From positions 49,879,224-49,943,223 of the forward strand of contig NC_133774.1 in NCBI RefSeq assembly GCF_003597395.2: a DNA stretch of 64,000 nt, read 5' to 3'. The stretch comes from Chelonoidis abingdonii (taxonomy: Eukaryota > Chordata > Testudines > Testudinidae). Numbering within the stretch: position 1 is the first letter of the stretch; each line of letters begins with the position of its first letter. Of this stretch, positions 10,575-21,430 are shown in pieces. The notes under the pieces are model-generated. The model had not been told where the DNA came from. It was given only the letters and a program-made list of their open reading frames with translations, and did not search any database. The translations under genes and the position numbers were made by a program.

Positions 10575-13500
10575 GTTGTGCCTTGGGGACTTTGTTAAGG
10601 CTATGGTTTGGGGTGAGACTGGAGCCCTCACAGGGATTTTTCCACTGAAAAAGTAGCTTCTCTAGTGATGTGTGAGACCTGCAGGGACATGTCCCTGCTG
10701 CTGGGGTGTTAGGAGGCCTCACCCCCTTACATATGGTTACCCAACCAGTGCTGAAGCGTCTAGCCATAGCTAAATGGGGGCTAGCACTGGTTCAGCTACA
10801 CCCATTGACAGCAAAAGATCATTTGGCTAGCAAGGGATAGATTAGTGGTAGCCATTGCAGGGTATTACTCTGTGGTGTGCAAAGGGTGCTGTGCAGGCTG
10901 TTCTTTACTCCCCTGTGCACAGTGGAACTCTAGGGAAGGAGGTCTATGATATTTCACCCTGGTAGATTAACGTAAGGTGAAGAGGAATCAGAATTTCATG
11001 AAAATGAGTAGACAGAAGTCTGTTAATGACGGGTGAAAAATTGCACACCACTTTTTAAAAAGAAAAGCAATAATAATTGGTGGAGGGGGGCGGGGAGAGA
11101 GGAAATGTTGTCTGCTTCCCTTCAGAGAAAGTGTTGGGATAATGAATTCAAGTGAACTTCTCAAAGAGCATTTGCTCACTGCCTCCTATACTATGCTAAA
11201 CATGCAGTCAAGTGAGTTGTGCAAACTAACTCCACCATGGCTTGTGGTGGTGTCAGCTGACCATCACTTGACTGAAGTGGGCTTCTTACATAGATCATGG
11301 GCTTCTGATTAGTGAGATGTTCAGATATTTTCTGTGGAAAAAGTTCTTCAATGGACAATTTGGACAGAAACTGTTCTCAAATTTATAAATATTTTTATAA
11401 ATAAAAATATCAATTATCCTGTCTCTTTGCTATAAAGATCTGTTTTAAATTAGCATTAATGTATTCACAATATAATGGGTTTCAAGATCATTTCTAGTGG
11501 TGCGCACATTCTTCCTAACTTATACTTTGCTCTACATATTACAGTGTTTCTTTGTCTTTTGTGAGAACCAAATTCCTGATATTGCTTTTCTCAGAAGACG
11601 CTAACATGTAATAACTTTGCAGCCAGGTAGCAGCTATTGGTTATGAAAGTATATGGCGTGACCATTACTGAGTAATCAGTTATCTGGCTGTTTTTAATCT
11701 TTTTGAGCTAGATCAAATAATATTTGAGGAAAATATTGTCAGCTAACCTGGGAATTACTTGTTGAGTCCGGTGTGGTTATCAATTAATCTACATGCTTGG
11801 TATGAAGGAAAGAAATCTATTTGGCGTAGCCATATAATGCAATACAGTGAATGTTGTTTGTCCTCTCTTAAACCAATATAACACCACTGTAACTTTATTG
11901 GAGTGAATCCTTAGTGCCAATTTACACACATGGCTGAGTAAGAGGAGAAGCAGCCCAAAGGAGCATCCTTCACTCAATATGAATATTGCTTTCTAGATAC
12001 AGGTACCAGAGTGAATAATCTAGAGCTCTCTGCATAGTCTGACAACCCTAAAAGGACACCACAGTACAGAGAGAGTGAGAAGAAAGCATAGGGTTAAAAA
12101 GATAGAGGTTTGTAGGAATAGGCACTCTCACTAGCTAGTGAGACACAGACAGTGGGTTAAAATAATGGGAATGGAAATGTACTTGGTGTTTGTTGTTGGT
12201 GGTAAGCTAAAAGTGAATAAAACATGGCAACATTTGGCAGTATGCAGGTGGGATCTTCCAAACCTGTAGCTGAAGGAGTTCTTGAATCATGAGGGTCCCC
12301 AGTTTTTGAGACAGTCACAAAGTTATTTTGGCACTATGGGTTCTGTCTGAATGCATTGACATCTACAGAGCAAAGATCATTAATGTCTTCACTTGACCTT
12401 TCTGGGAAAAGACCTGGTTGCTAGGCCTCTTTACCCACCATGTATGTAAGACAACAGATCTGTGGGTACTTTACTTTGCAGCTATGGCAGGGAAGAGGGT
12501 GAGAAGGAGAAAAGTAGCAGGGTGAATGAGCATAGGGATAGTGAAGGGATTTGGGTGGGAGCGGATTGAATAAGTAAATGAGGGGCTCCCAAAATAATTC
12601 CCCTGGGTGCTCAAATTCTGAAGCCATCCCTGTAGAGGAAGGAAGTTCTAAACAGACAGGACTGCCCAAATGAAAGAGAATATACCCTGAGTATAGGTAT
12701 TGCTAGAGAGGAGGCCACCATTGTAGGGCTGGAGTGAGCTAGCAGAGAAGTATGATATAGCAATAAGGTGGAACAAGCCAAAGGGGCTTTTGAAAACCAG
12801 GTGGGTAGTTGTGCATTGGATTCAGGAATGGACGTAGAGCCAGTGAAGGGTACAATGTGATGCAATCTGGTTTTTTTTTTCCTTTGTAGAGCACCTGTTA
12901 TACAAAGTGTGACCCAAAATGCTTTTCACAGCTGAATGAAAATAGAAAACAATTAGAGGGGAGAGAGCAGTTAAGAAGTACAGGCAAGGGAGGAAAGATG
13001 TCTCTAGATGAGAAATGAAAACACCTGAAGGCTGAATCAAGAAGGGAGATACAGGGATGCTGTTCCAGAGGGCAGGAGCTGCAGAGGAATATATTCTTAT
13101 GCTGGTAATGGCAAAATTGGGTGGAGGGACAAAGAGAAGGCTATAAGAATGGAGAGAAGCGGGAGGAGAGAAAAAGAATGTCCATGGAAGCTATAGGTTA
13201 GTAAAATGTGGAAAGGCCTGATCCAAGTCATTGACTTCAGTAGACTTTGGATCAGGTTCAGATTGCACAGTAGGCTATCGACCTTTGCTGTTATAACATA
13301 AAAGGTAGGGACACATGCATTCCTCTTAGTCCTTTCTGTAACATATTTCTAGCCAAGCTCTTGACTAGCCTTACTATTACCATACGGAGGAGGAATAGTA
13401 GTCAAGCCAAATTCTCCCTTCTGATAAAAGTATAGTGCTTTCTATGCCTAAGCCACACTACAAGCTCTGAGTGAAGACTTTGGCAACTTCACTCCCGTGG

Positions 13501-13784
13501 CACAATGGAATGCTCTACAAAAAGGGTAGAGCTCATCTGTGCAGGAAACAGAGGTTTCTCAAAAGCCAGGTTGAGACTGTGAAATGAACTACAGGAATTA
13601 AGAACCACCACATCCTCCCCCACCTTCTACTCCAAGTGCCAGCGCATATTTCTTTGACTGAGCCTCTTCTAATGCAGTCATAGCAACATGGCTAGAGAGA
13701 AGGAGACTTATATAATGAGTCCCAACAGGCAGCTATACACTGGTATAACCTTCCTTATAGCTGTATAACTTTGCTGTGCAGATA
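10575..13784. other. no recognised gene; one palindromic unit near 13,215-13,265
   Basis: This 3.2-kb stretch has no element I can name. Near 13,215-13,265 there is a copy of the cctgatccaagtcattgac / ggatcaggttc unit. The purine-rich part at 12,480-13,180 may be an old LINE or DNA-element relic but I cannot assign it. Frames reach 84 codons without support. Confidence 0.4.
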
Positions 13785-14225
13785 AGGCCATAGTGACTTG
13801 CTCAAGGTCATTCAGGCAGAGGAGGGAACTGAACCTAGCTTGCCTTAGCCCTAGTCTAGGGCACAAACCACTAGGCCAGGGGTAGGCAACCTATGGCACA
13901 CCTGCTGAAGGTGGCATGTGAGCTGATTTTCAGTGACACTCATGCTGCCCTAGTCCTGGCCACTGGTCCGGGGGGGCTCTGGGGCTCTGCATTTTAATTT
14001 AATTTTAAATGAAGGTTCTTAAGGTTTTTAAAATGTTTATTTACTTTACATACAAAAATAGTTTAGTCATATATTATAGACTTATAGAAAGAGGCCTTCT
14101 AAAATGTTAAAATGTATTACTGGCACGCAAAATCTTAAATTAGAGTGAATAAATGAAGACTCGGCACACCACTTGTGAAAGGTTGCCGACCCCTGCACTA
14201 GGCCATCCATCTTGTGTAAAAAGTT
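13785..14225 (-). repeat. MIR-type SINE (minus), split by a hAT MITE
   Basis: The complement of MIR is visible in gtgacttgctcaaggtcatt and gcacaaaccactaggc, the inverse of the family's tgaccttgagcaagtcac and gcctagtggtt phrases. The SINE is interrupted at 13,877-14,195 and resumes at 14,204. Confidence 0.65.
13869..14203. mobile_element. hAT-type MITE, 319 bp, with exact 8-bp target duplication
   Basis: The element 13,877-14,195 starts caggggtaggcaacc and ends with the inverse ggttgccgacccctg. The 8-bp sequence cactaggc repeats exactly on both sides (13,869-13,876 and 14,196-14,203). It sits inside a MIR, so it postdates that SINE. The interior is AT-rich in its right half and non-coding. 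The target is centred on TA (cac-TA-ggc). Confidence 0.92.
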
Positions 14226-14837
14226 CATGAGACTACTCACAGTGATTAAAATTAAGCATGTGAGTAATTCTTTACACACTCATGGCCTTGTGTTGAAATA
14301 CTCCAGCCATCTGACTTTCTCTTTAACTAGTTTGACAGCCATGAAGCTGTGCTAATATTCTGTAGCAGCAAGCAATTCTCTCTCTCTCCCAAACAATATG
14401 CTCTCCCATATGCTAATCAGTCTCCTGTACAGTGTGTTCCTAAACATTCTGAATATAAGACTTTCATATTGAATTAATAAAGGAATGTCCTTTCTGTCAG
14501 TGCCCAGCTACTGTATGCTGTCCCTGGCCTCTGAGTACAAGAGAATGAGGACACTTGTGCATTAGCTGTAAATCCACACAAACTGTGATCACTTGTAAGC
14601 CCAGTTATGTTTGTGAAGCAGCTGCGAAATATGCAGCCTGACTCAACTGTACAAAAGGGAAAAAGCCTTTCAAAATGCATGCATGAGCTATTTCTAATAA
14701 AGCGAGACCTTTGTTTTTAATTAGGGTCCAACAAATAATTTCAGGCTCACGTTGTCTATTTTTGGTGGCACTTCCTAATCTCCTCTCTTCTCTTTAAAAA
14801 TTTTCCTTCATAAGAAAGGTTTAGGAAACAATCTTCA
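14226..14837. other. no recognised feature
   Basis: No repeat, exon or RNA gene recognised; frames are 68 codons or shorter. Confidence 0.4.
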
Positions 14838-14909
14838 ACTGCTCAAATGAGTAAAAGCTTTTACAGATCCAGACTAACACGGCTACCCCTCTGATACTGC
14901 TCAAATGAG
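14838..14909 (+). mobile_element. 44-bp PLE 3'-end insertion with 14-bp target duplication
   Basis: The sequence actgctcaaatgag occurs exactly at 14,838-14,851 and again at 14,896-14,909. Between them are 44 bp that end with the Penelope-like 3' terminus (agactaacacggctacccc then tctgat). The 5' side is gtaaaagcttttac (first base in the duplication), a perfect small fold-back. It is thus a severely truncated PLE insertion with its own target duplication. Confidence 0.85.
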
Positions 14910-16007
14910 CATGCTGATACTGAGGATGAGATTTAAAAAATCCCTTTGATTACTGGAACCAGATTTAATTGCAAATACCAGTTAACACTCCTTTTAAATT
15001 AGACCTTAATTAAAGATGGTGAGGTGCTGTTTAAGTAGTGTGAAAAGCCTTAATTTCCATCAGCTCCCAGTTCCACTGGAAGCTGGTAGTAAAGGCTCAT
15101 TCTGAAATCTGCATATCTATTTATTTCACTTGTTTGAATTGGAAAGTCAGGTGAAAGGGGATTTACTTACTCTATGGTCTCATGTAATTAAAAAAAAAAA
15201 AATCACATCTGATTCCTTTAAATACCTTTGTGGGATTACTATCCTGTCCTGTAGATTTGTGGTATGTCTCTAAACTCAACCATACGTTCTAGAAGCTAAT
15301 CAATACAATTGTCATATTAATCATAAACAATTCCAAAAAAACCTTGATATTAAAACAATGCTAGGACTTCAGATGATAAGCAGATCTGTTTTTTTCCAGG
15401 TAACTCTACATCTCTTTCACTGCATTGCATGTCCTCTTGTGTGCTGGTCATCATTCTTGGGTATGTGCAATGGTGCAGCTTCTCCTTCTTCTTGCGCAAT
15501 CTGCTTTAAATTCTGTTTTCCTGCTTGAAGCTCAGCAAGTTGTCTTTGCCTGAGCACATAAGGAATTCACAGCTCATTAACAGTTTGTGTTAAAATTCCT
15601 AGTGGGAGTAGGTTTTCCTTTGGGAGGTACAAATTAGATAAAGCTTTGATGTAAACTAAATAAATGTTGTTTAGTTGAGGGGATTATTGTAGGATTTTGA
15701 CTGGTTTGCAGTGCCTGAGTAAATCCTCCACAGTATTCTGGAAAAACTCAAAAACAGTATTAAAATATCTTCATTTTAAACATTAGTGCAAGCTCCTTAT
15801 CAGTATTGCTTAGCTTTGTTAAAGTTGATCATTTCCAAGTGTGAGACTGAAGTTGTTAGGGTAGATTTCACCAGCTATCACTATTCAAATAATTATTTAA
15901 AACCCATCCCATTGGGGGATGGGTCAGTATCAAAATGCTCCAGAGCCCCAGTCACTACCAAAATGCTCCTAAGAAACAGAATGATCCAGCACATCCGATG
16001 CTCATTA
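14910..16007. other. mostly unassigned; see candidate fragment at 15,417-15,569
   Basis: No repeat family recognised. There is an A-run at about 15,189-15,202. A 49-codon minus-strand frame with protein-like composition is listed separately. Confidence 0.4.
15417..15569 (-). other. unrecognised minus-strand open frame with protein-like composition
   Basis: Between in-frame stops at 15,567-15,569 and 15,417-15,419 lies a 49-codon frame without an initiating methionine. It includes LRQRQLAELQAGKQNLKQI then a glutamate-rich stretch, reading like the start of a coiled coil. I can place it in no family; a loose resemblance to basic N-termini of centrosomal scaffold proteins is impression only. 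No convincing splice donor follows. Chance or pseudogene are both possible. Confidence 0.15.
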
Positions 16008-16010
16008 TCA

Positions 16011-16110
16011 AGTATCAGAGGGGTAGCCGTGTTAGTCTGGATCTGTAAAAAGCAACAGAGTCCTGTGGCACCTTATAGACTAACAAATGTGCTCCAATAC
16101 ACATTTGTTG
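16011..16110 (-). mobile_element. PLE 3'-end fragment (minus) with 5' fold-back
   Basis: The left end reads tatcagaggggtagccgtgt then tagtctgg, the complement of the PLE 3' terminus. It continues through gtggcaccttatagactaac. At the element's 5' side, aacaaatgtg (16,082-16,091) is followed by its inverse cacatttgtt (16,100-16,109), a fold-back like those in other copies. No target duplication was found. Confidence 0.75.
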
Positions 16111-16173
16111 TTCATGGTTAGCTTCAGACTGTAGGTGAGATAACAAGGAAGGTAAGATTGCCAGCTATCCTTG

Positions 16174-17482
16174 TATCTGATCAGGGCTGGCTTTAGGAAA
16201 TGCGGGGCCCAATTCGAACATTTTCGGTGGGGCCCTGGCAGGAATGACTTAAAAAAAAGTGGAAAAAAAAAGCCTCTCATTTCTTTCATGTATTATTTAC
16301 TTTCCATAACTATATGGATAATAAAATTATATACATTGCATCATATATGCTGTTGATTGGCTATTAATGGAACACCGTTCATATTGTGGGTCCTGCCACT
16401 CCTGGGGTGTGCAATGGTCTTGGTCCCAGCTTGCTCCTGCCTCATTGAGCAGTGTGCAGGGTTAATGCCCCTGAGAAACTGCAGGCCATAGTGGACATAG
16501 GCTGGCTTGGAGGCGGCAGGGGCTGACTGGAGGTAGGGTCTAGCTGCAGTTCGCAGGGCAGATTGGGGCTGGTTGAGACAAGGGGTGTGGTTCGGGCTGG
16601 CTTCAGGCAGAGGCCCGCAGGGGGGTTGCAGCAGGGTTTGCAGGGCTGGAGACAGAGGAGGTGGGACTGGCTGGCTTCAGGCTAGGGGTGCAGCAGCGTG
16701 CGGGCTGGCCAAGAGTGTGGCAGGGCTGGTGCAGGCAGCAGTGTGGGGCGCTGCTGGCTTGGCTGGAAGACAGGACAGGGGGTTTGGCAGAGGTGGCTGT
16801 GGGCACGGGGTGCAGAGCTGGCTGCAGGCAGGGGGCGCTGGACTGGTGTGGGCAGGTCACGGGGTGCAGCAGAGGCAACTGGAACCCCAGCCCTTTAAGT
16901 AGCCCCCAACCCCCCTTCTACTCCTGGGACCTTTTAAATAGCCGCCGGAGCGCTGGGGAATGCATGGGGGAGGCGGGGCTCCGGTGGCTATTTGAAGGAC
17001 TGGGGTGGCAGAGGCAGCTGGAGCCCCAGGCCTTTTAAATACCCCCCCCCAGCCCTTCACTGCCCCAGGGCTCGGGGGGCTATTTAAAGGGCCCAGAGCT
17101 CCAGCCGGGGTCACGGGGCTTGCCACGCTCTGGCCGGAGCCGCCAGCCTTGCCGCACTCCGGCTGGAGCGCAGCAAGCCCCGTGACTCCGCTCTCCCTGC
17201 AGGAGCTCCGGCCGGAGTGCAGCAAGCCCCGCGACTCCGCAATCCTGGCTGGAACCCTGGCCGGAGCGCGGCAAGCTCCGCCGCCCCGGCTGGAGCTCTA
17301 GCCGGGAGAGCGGAGCCATGCCGTGCTCCCGGCGGCGTTTCACTCAAAGGAGCAGGACCATGGAGCAGACCGCAGCTGGGGACCGGGGTAAGTTAAAAAA
17401 AAAAAATTAAAAAGGTGCCTAAGGCACGGGCCTGATTCCCCGGAATCGGCCGAATCGGCCTAAAGCCGGCCCTGTATCTGAT
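16174..17482. mobile_element. hAT-type non-autonomous element, 1,293 bp, GC-rich, exact 8-bp target duplication
   Basis: The element 16,182-17,474 starts cagggctggctttaggaaat and ends with the inverse cctaaagccggccctg. The 8-bp tatctgat flanks it exactly (16,174-16,181 and 17,475-17,482). From about 16,500 to 17,380 it is strongly GC-rich, with degenerate internal repeats (ggagcgcggcaag-like and tttaaatagc phrases), then an A-rich patch at 17,394-17,412. Several frames of up to 125 codons on both strands come from this composition. No transposase motifs seen. Confidence 0.88.
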
Positions 17483-19694
17483 GCGTCAAAGGCACAAGAG
17501 TCTCTTACATCAGGTGCTGGTGATGTATTTTGGAGTCTTTACACTTTTCTAGCATAATAGAGGCACATTGATGAGGATAAACCCCTTGGTTATTAAATGC
17601 TCATTCATATGGGACTATCACCATGGCTCTGCTGTCTGCTTTTTGTTTTCCCTTTTGGAGGGCATAGTAGGATGTTCCTCTCCCTTCTCCAGGCTCTGCT
17701 CAGAATGGGCTGGAGAGAAAGCATGACAAAGAATAAATATAAGGAAGCCTCTGATTTGGCAATGTCAGCAGGACTGCTGCAATATGGTGCATAACACTGA
17801 CTTCGTTTCAGAGACCTCTACAATTGTTCTTGACATCTTAGCATTTCACTCCAGGCCTGGTACCTTAGCTGTCAATATGAACTTTGCCACTGACTTCAAA
17901 GGAAGCAGGACCAAGTTCTCATTGGAGGAAGAAGAGAAGAGAGACTGTTGCTGTTCAGTGATAGCATTGGTTTTCTTGGGAAATCAATTGTGGGGAACTG
18001 GATGGCTCATGGTAAAAGTTACTGATTCCTGGCTTACAAGGACTGAAAGCTGTTGCTATCTCTGAACTGCCCTATATCAAAAGAGTTGCTGGTCTCAGTC
18101 CTGTTCTCAATGGACTAGTGGTGTCCACATCCCAGAATCCAACAACCCCTTGACAATAATTCTCAATCTCCACCAAAAGGCCCAGAGTTATGGGCATGGA
18201 GACTGCATTACCTTCTGACTTTGAAAGGGAATTGGGACGGGCACACCAGTATGGGATGCTGGTGTTGCCACTGCCTTGGCTGCGCCTGGATACAGAGGGG
18301 ATGCCTGTCTCCAATCCTGTGAACCTGCTATCATTTGGGAGCACTCAACTTCATATGAAAAAAGCAAGGTTGTTGCTGTGTCTGTCTCATCAGCATATTA
18401 GCTGCCAATGGTTTCCAAACAGATTTCATAACAATAGCCACAGAATGTGACTTTGCTTTCAGGGCTGCTAGTGATATGAAATGTGGGCCTTCAAAGCAGC
18501 CCTGCACACCCACCCCACGCTTAGTACTTCCCTTCTTTTCCTTTGTCCAAAGGATTGGTTACTACTGTTATCACTGCAGACTGTTGTGCTGTAGCAAAAG
18601 GGAACCTTATACAATGTATTCAATCAGCCACCATACAGCCAAGGTTCTGGGAGGCCCAAGGAGAAAAGCACAAAGCATTTCTTCAAGCTCTTATATACCC
18701 CAAAAATATTAATTATACTATTTGCATTTAAGAAATTTGGCCCTAGTTAGCCCTTGTTCCAGCAGTCAGCAGGCTGGCTACATAAGCTATTAGTCTTTCA
18801 TCTGCGTAATGTGCTTTTGGCCTGAAGCAAAACTAGCTCTACAGTAATGTCAAAAGAACCACAACTGAAACAAACATGCAATTCTGATGTCATCGCTCCA
18901 AGGCTTTAATTTGTGTGTGAAATATTCAAATTCCTGATGAAAGTCAGATTAACTTCTTCAGACAGCAGAATCTATTTTTTTGTTCACAAAATACAATTCG
19001 GTTAAGGCACAAAGGCCCTGATTCTTCTTGCTTCCACCAGTATAAATCAAGAGTAACTCCACTGACTTCAAAGTAGTTAAACGACTGAGTGGAGAATCTG
19101 GTTTAAAATGTTTTTATATGACCAAGGTAGCGTTTTGGTGCTGATTACTACTGCTAAACACTAGCAGTCTGCTGCAGCCATAGACTGATTTTCTAGGATT
19201 ACTGAGGGTACTTTGAACACCACAATAATCAAAAGCGCACTTCCATCAGAACCAGTCTTTTAAAGGGATGCTTGGTAACATTTATACCAGTCCCTTTTCT
19301 TATTTTTTTTTAATTATCTTCTGAAATCCACTTTTCTGTCTTGCTCAAATATTCATTAAAACATTTTTTTTTTAAATGGCAGAGTTTAACATTTCACTTC
19401 CTATCTTGCTTCCATCCTGTCAAATACAATTTCAGATAACTAAAGCCACTTGTCTTTCATGATCAAAGTGGTACAGATTCTTGTGTTCTTGAGATTTCTG
19501 GGCATCATGCCAAAAAATCAGCCACGTCAGGAGTGAAATAGATAATTCACCTTGCTGCACTGCATTTTTCCAAGGACGGAATAACTGAGCAGATCTTTGG
19601 GAGCCCAATTTTGAGATGTGATAAGAAATACAAGGGCAAATGAAAGCCAGAGACTGAGACATTTCAACATTTTAACATTACAACTGGAAAACAA
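17483..19694. other. no recognised gene; palindromic unit near 19,015-19,110
   Basis: Frames of 60-93 codons occur at 17.6-18.7 kb on both strands but none has a domain or splice context I trust. Near 19,015-19,110, ggccctgattcttcttgc with actccactgacttcaaagt belongs to the recurrent palindromic unit. Confidence 0.4.
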
Positions 19695-19800
19695 AACAAC
19701 ATAGATTCACAGATCTTATGACCAGAAGGGACCATATGATCATCCTGTTCTGATCTGCTGCCATAGAATATATACCATAGAATGTCACTCAGTGATTCTT
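19695..19800 (-). repeat. CR1 LINE 3' end (minus)
   Basis: The phrase cacagatcttatgaccagaa then gggaccatatgatcat is the complement of the CR1 3' terminus, entered from the terminal attcatag-like repeats at the left. Short and old. Confidence 0.65.
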
Positions 19801-20599
19801 GCAGTGGAAGGAAATACTTTTTTCCCCCTGTAACATAAGTGGTCACTATATGTGATCCTTGCCTTGTAACTCATTTTAAATTTGAATGAAAATCACATGA
19901 AATGCAGAGTAAATTTTACCAGTTGTCTTCCTGATTTCATATGCTGTGAGGTCAGTGACCTGCAAACTCCTTTATGATCCCTGTGTTGTGAGGAGAACCC
20001 TGGGGCTGAAGTCCTGGTGACCTCAGAGCCTCAAGAAAATCTACAGGTCAAAACCTTTTATTTCTGACCTTTTAACTGGCTCTAGTCAGCCATGAAGACC
20101 TAAATGCCTGCTCTTTCAGATTCCTGGGAAGCTTCAAGCCTCTTGAATCTAATTCTCTCTGAATCTTGCTCTCGCGTATTCAGGTCACTGATGTTGTAAC
20201 AGCAACTCTGTCATGTGTGAGAGGGGGAAACTTTGGGCCATCAAGTATAATGCAGTCAAGTAACTGAATAACTGCTTCTTCCTTAACACAGGAGTCCCTA
20301 CCCACTCCTCACCTGACTGCTGCTTTCGAAGGAGAAAGCTAGTGAGGAGTAGGCTTATCATTTGCCTCACCTGGACAGGCTAAAGAGTCCATCTTTCACA
20401 GGGGCCTTTTTCCCTCTAGTCTTGTTCTCCATAATGAAACCCACTTCTTTCAATTCCCCCCTTTCCCTCCCTCCCCCCCCAGCTTTCCCCTAAGGTTGCA
20501 TTCTAATGGCCTGTCTTTAGTGCAATTGTTTTAAGTATAATTTATCATATTTTTCTGTCTCCTTCCATCCTGCAGAATCCCAAAGCACTTCATAACCTA
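19801..20599. other. no recognised feature; pyrimidine-rich tract 20,450-20,490
   Basis: No gene or repeat family recognised. A C/T tract lies at about 20,448-20,485. Confidence 0.4.
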
Positions 20600-20657
20600 T
20601 GGGCCTGATCTTATTCCCTGTATGAAGCCAATCACTGAACTCATGCTGACTTCAAGG
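20600..20657. repeat. palindromic unit fragment
   Basis: The phrases gggcctgatcttattccctg and gctgacttcaaggg match the recurrent unit. It abuts the MITE at 20,666. Confidence 0.45.
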
Positions 20658-20795
20658 GAAGCAAGTAAGGTGACCAGATGTCCCGATTTTACAGGGACAG
20701 TCCCGATTTTTGGGACTTTTTCTTATAGGCTCCTTTTACCCCCCACTCTCGCCCCAATTTTTTTACATTTGCTGTCTGATCATCCTAGAAGCAAG
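20658..20795. mobile_element. 122-bp MITE with exact 8-bp target duplication
   Basis: The element 20,666-20,787 runs from taaggtgaccaga to tctgatcatccta, an inverted pair. The 8-bp gaagcaag repeats exactly on both sides (20,658-20,665 and 20,788-20,795), pointing to hAT-type integration. The interior contains tcccgattttacagggacag and a pyrimidine-rich part. Relatives are at 42.7 and 58.2 kb. Confidence 0.85.
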
Positions 20796-21151
20796 ATCAA
20801 GCACTAATTCCACTCCACACCACTGATGTGCAACCACTTTGAGGAAATGATGCCATCAGAAACAACAAGATGAGCTGGAACTTTTTTTGGCCAAGAACAC
20901 CACAGCAAATCACTGCTCTTAAGAAAAATGGCTTGCAAAAAGACAGGATCTTGATTTTTAAAGGTGTCCTAAAAAGGCCCCCATCTAGTCAACTGGATTT
21001 AGCTGGCATTTGTTACCTTGGAAGGCTGATGGTCTGAGTCAGGCTTGATCAGATTGCTCTTTCACCTATGTGTAGATAATGAATGGGGTAACAGAAGTTT
21101 TCATGACAGAATTAGCTCTTGTGTTTTGCTTCTTTCATTCAAATTAAAATG
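20796..21151. other. no recognised feature
   Basis: Nothing recognised in this short interval. Confidence 0.4.
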
Positions 21152-21430
21152 TAGGCGGGGTGGCTCCATGCACCAGTGCAGCAAGCTCGTGCCTGGGGCG
21201 GCAAGCATGGGGGGCGGTGTACCGGTTGGTGTGAGGGTGGCAGTCAGGCAGAGTTTGGCGGCATGCCTGCGGGAGGTCCGCCAGTCCCGCGGCTTCAGTG
21301 GCAATTTGGCAGCGCGAACGGCAGATCACCCGCAGAACTGTCACCGAATCTGCGTGACCAGCGGACTGTCCACAGGCATGCCGCCGAAGGCCACCTGGCT
21401 GCTGTGCTTGGGGAGGCAAAAACCATAGAT
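21152..21430. mobile_element. degraded hAT-type MITE (relative of 8,147-8,403)
   Basis: It shares with the 8.1-kb copy ggctccatgcaccagtgcag, a gcctggggcggc phrase, an interior rich in ggcggcatgcc and a gcttgggg-ggcaaaaa right side. Terminal bases are eroded, so no target duplication can be called. Frames of 65-127 codons across it are by-products of GC richness. Confidence 0.65.

Noticed and set aside
16573..17347. Cluster of frames of 65-125 codons on both strands
   Set aside because: All lie in the GC-rich interior of the hAT element 16,182-17,474, where stops are rare in every frame; residues are low-complexity G/A/R/P mixtures.
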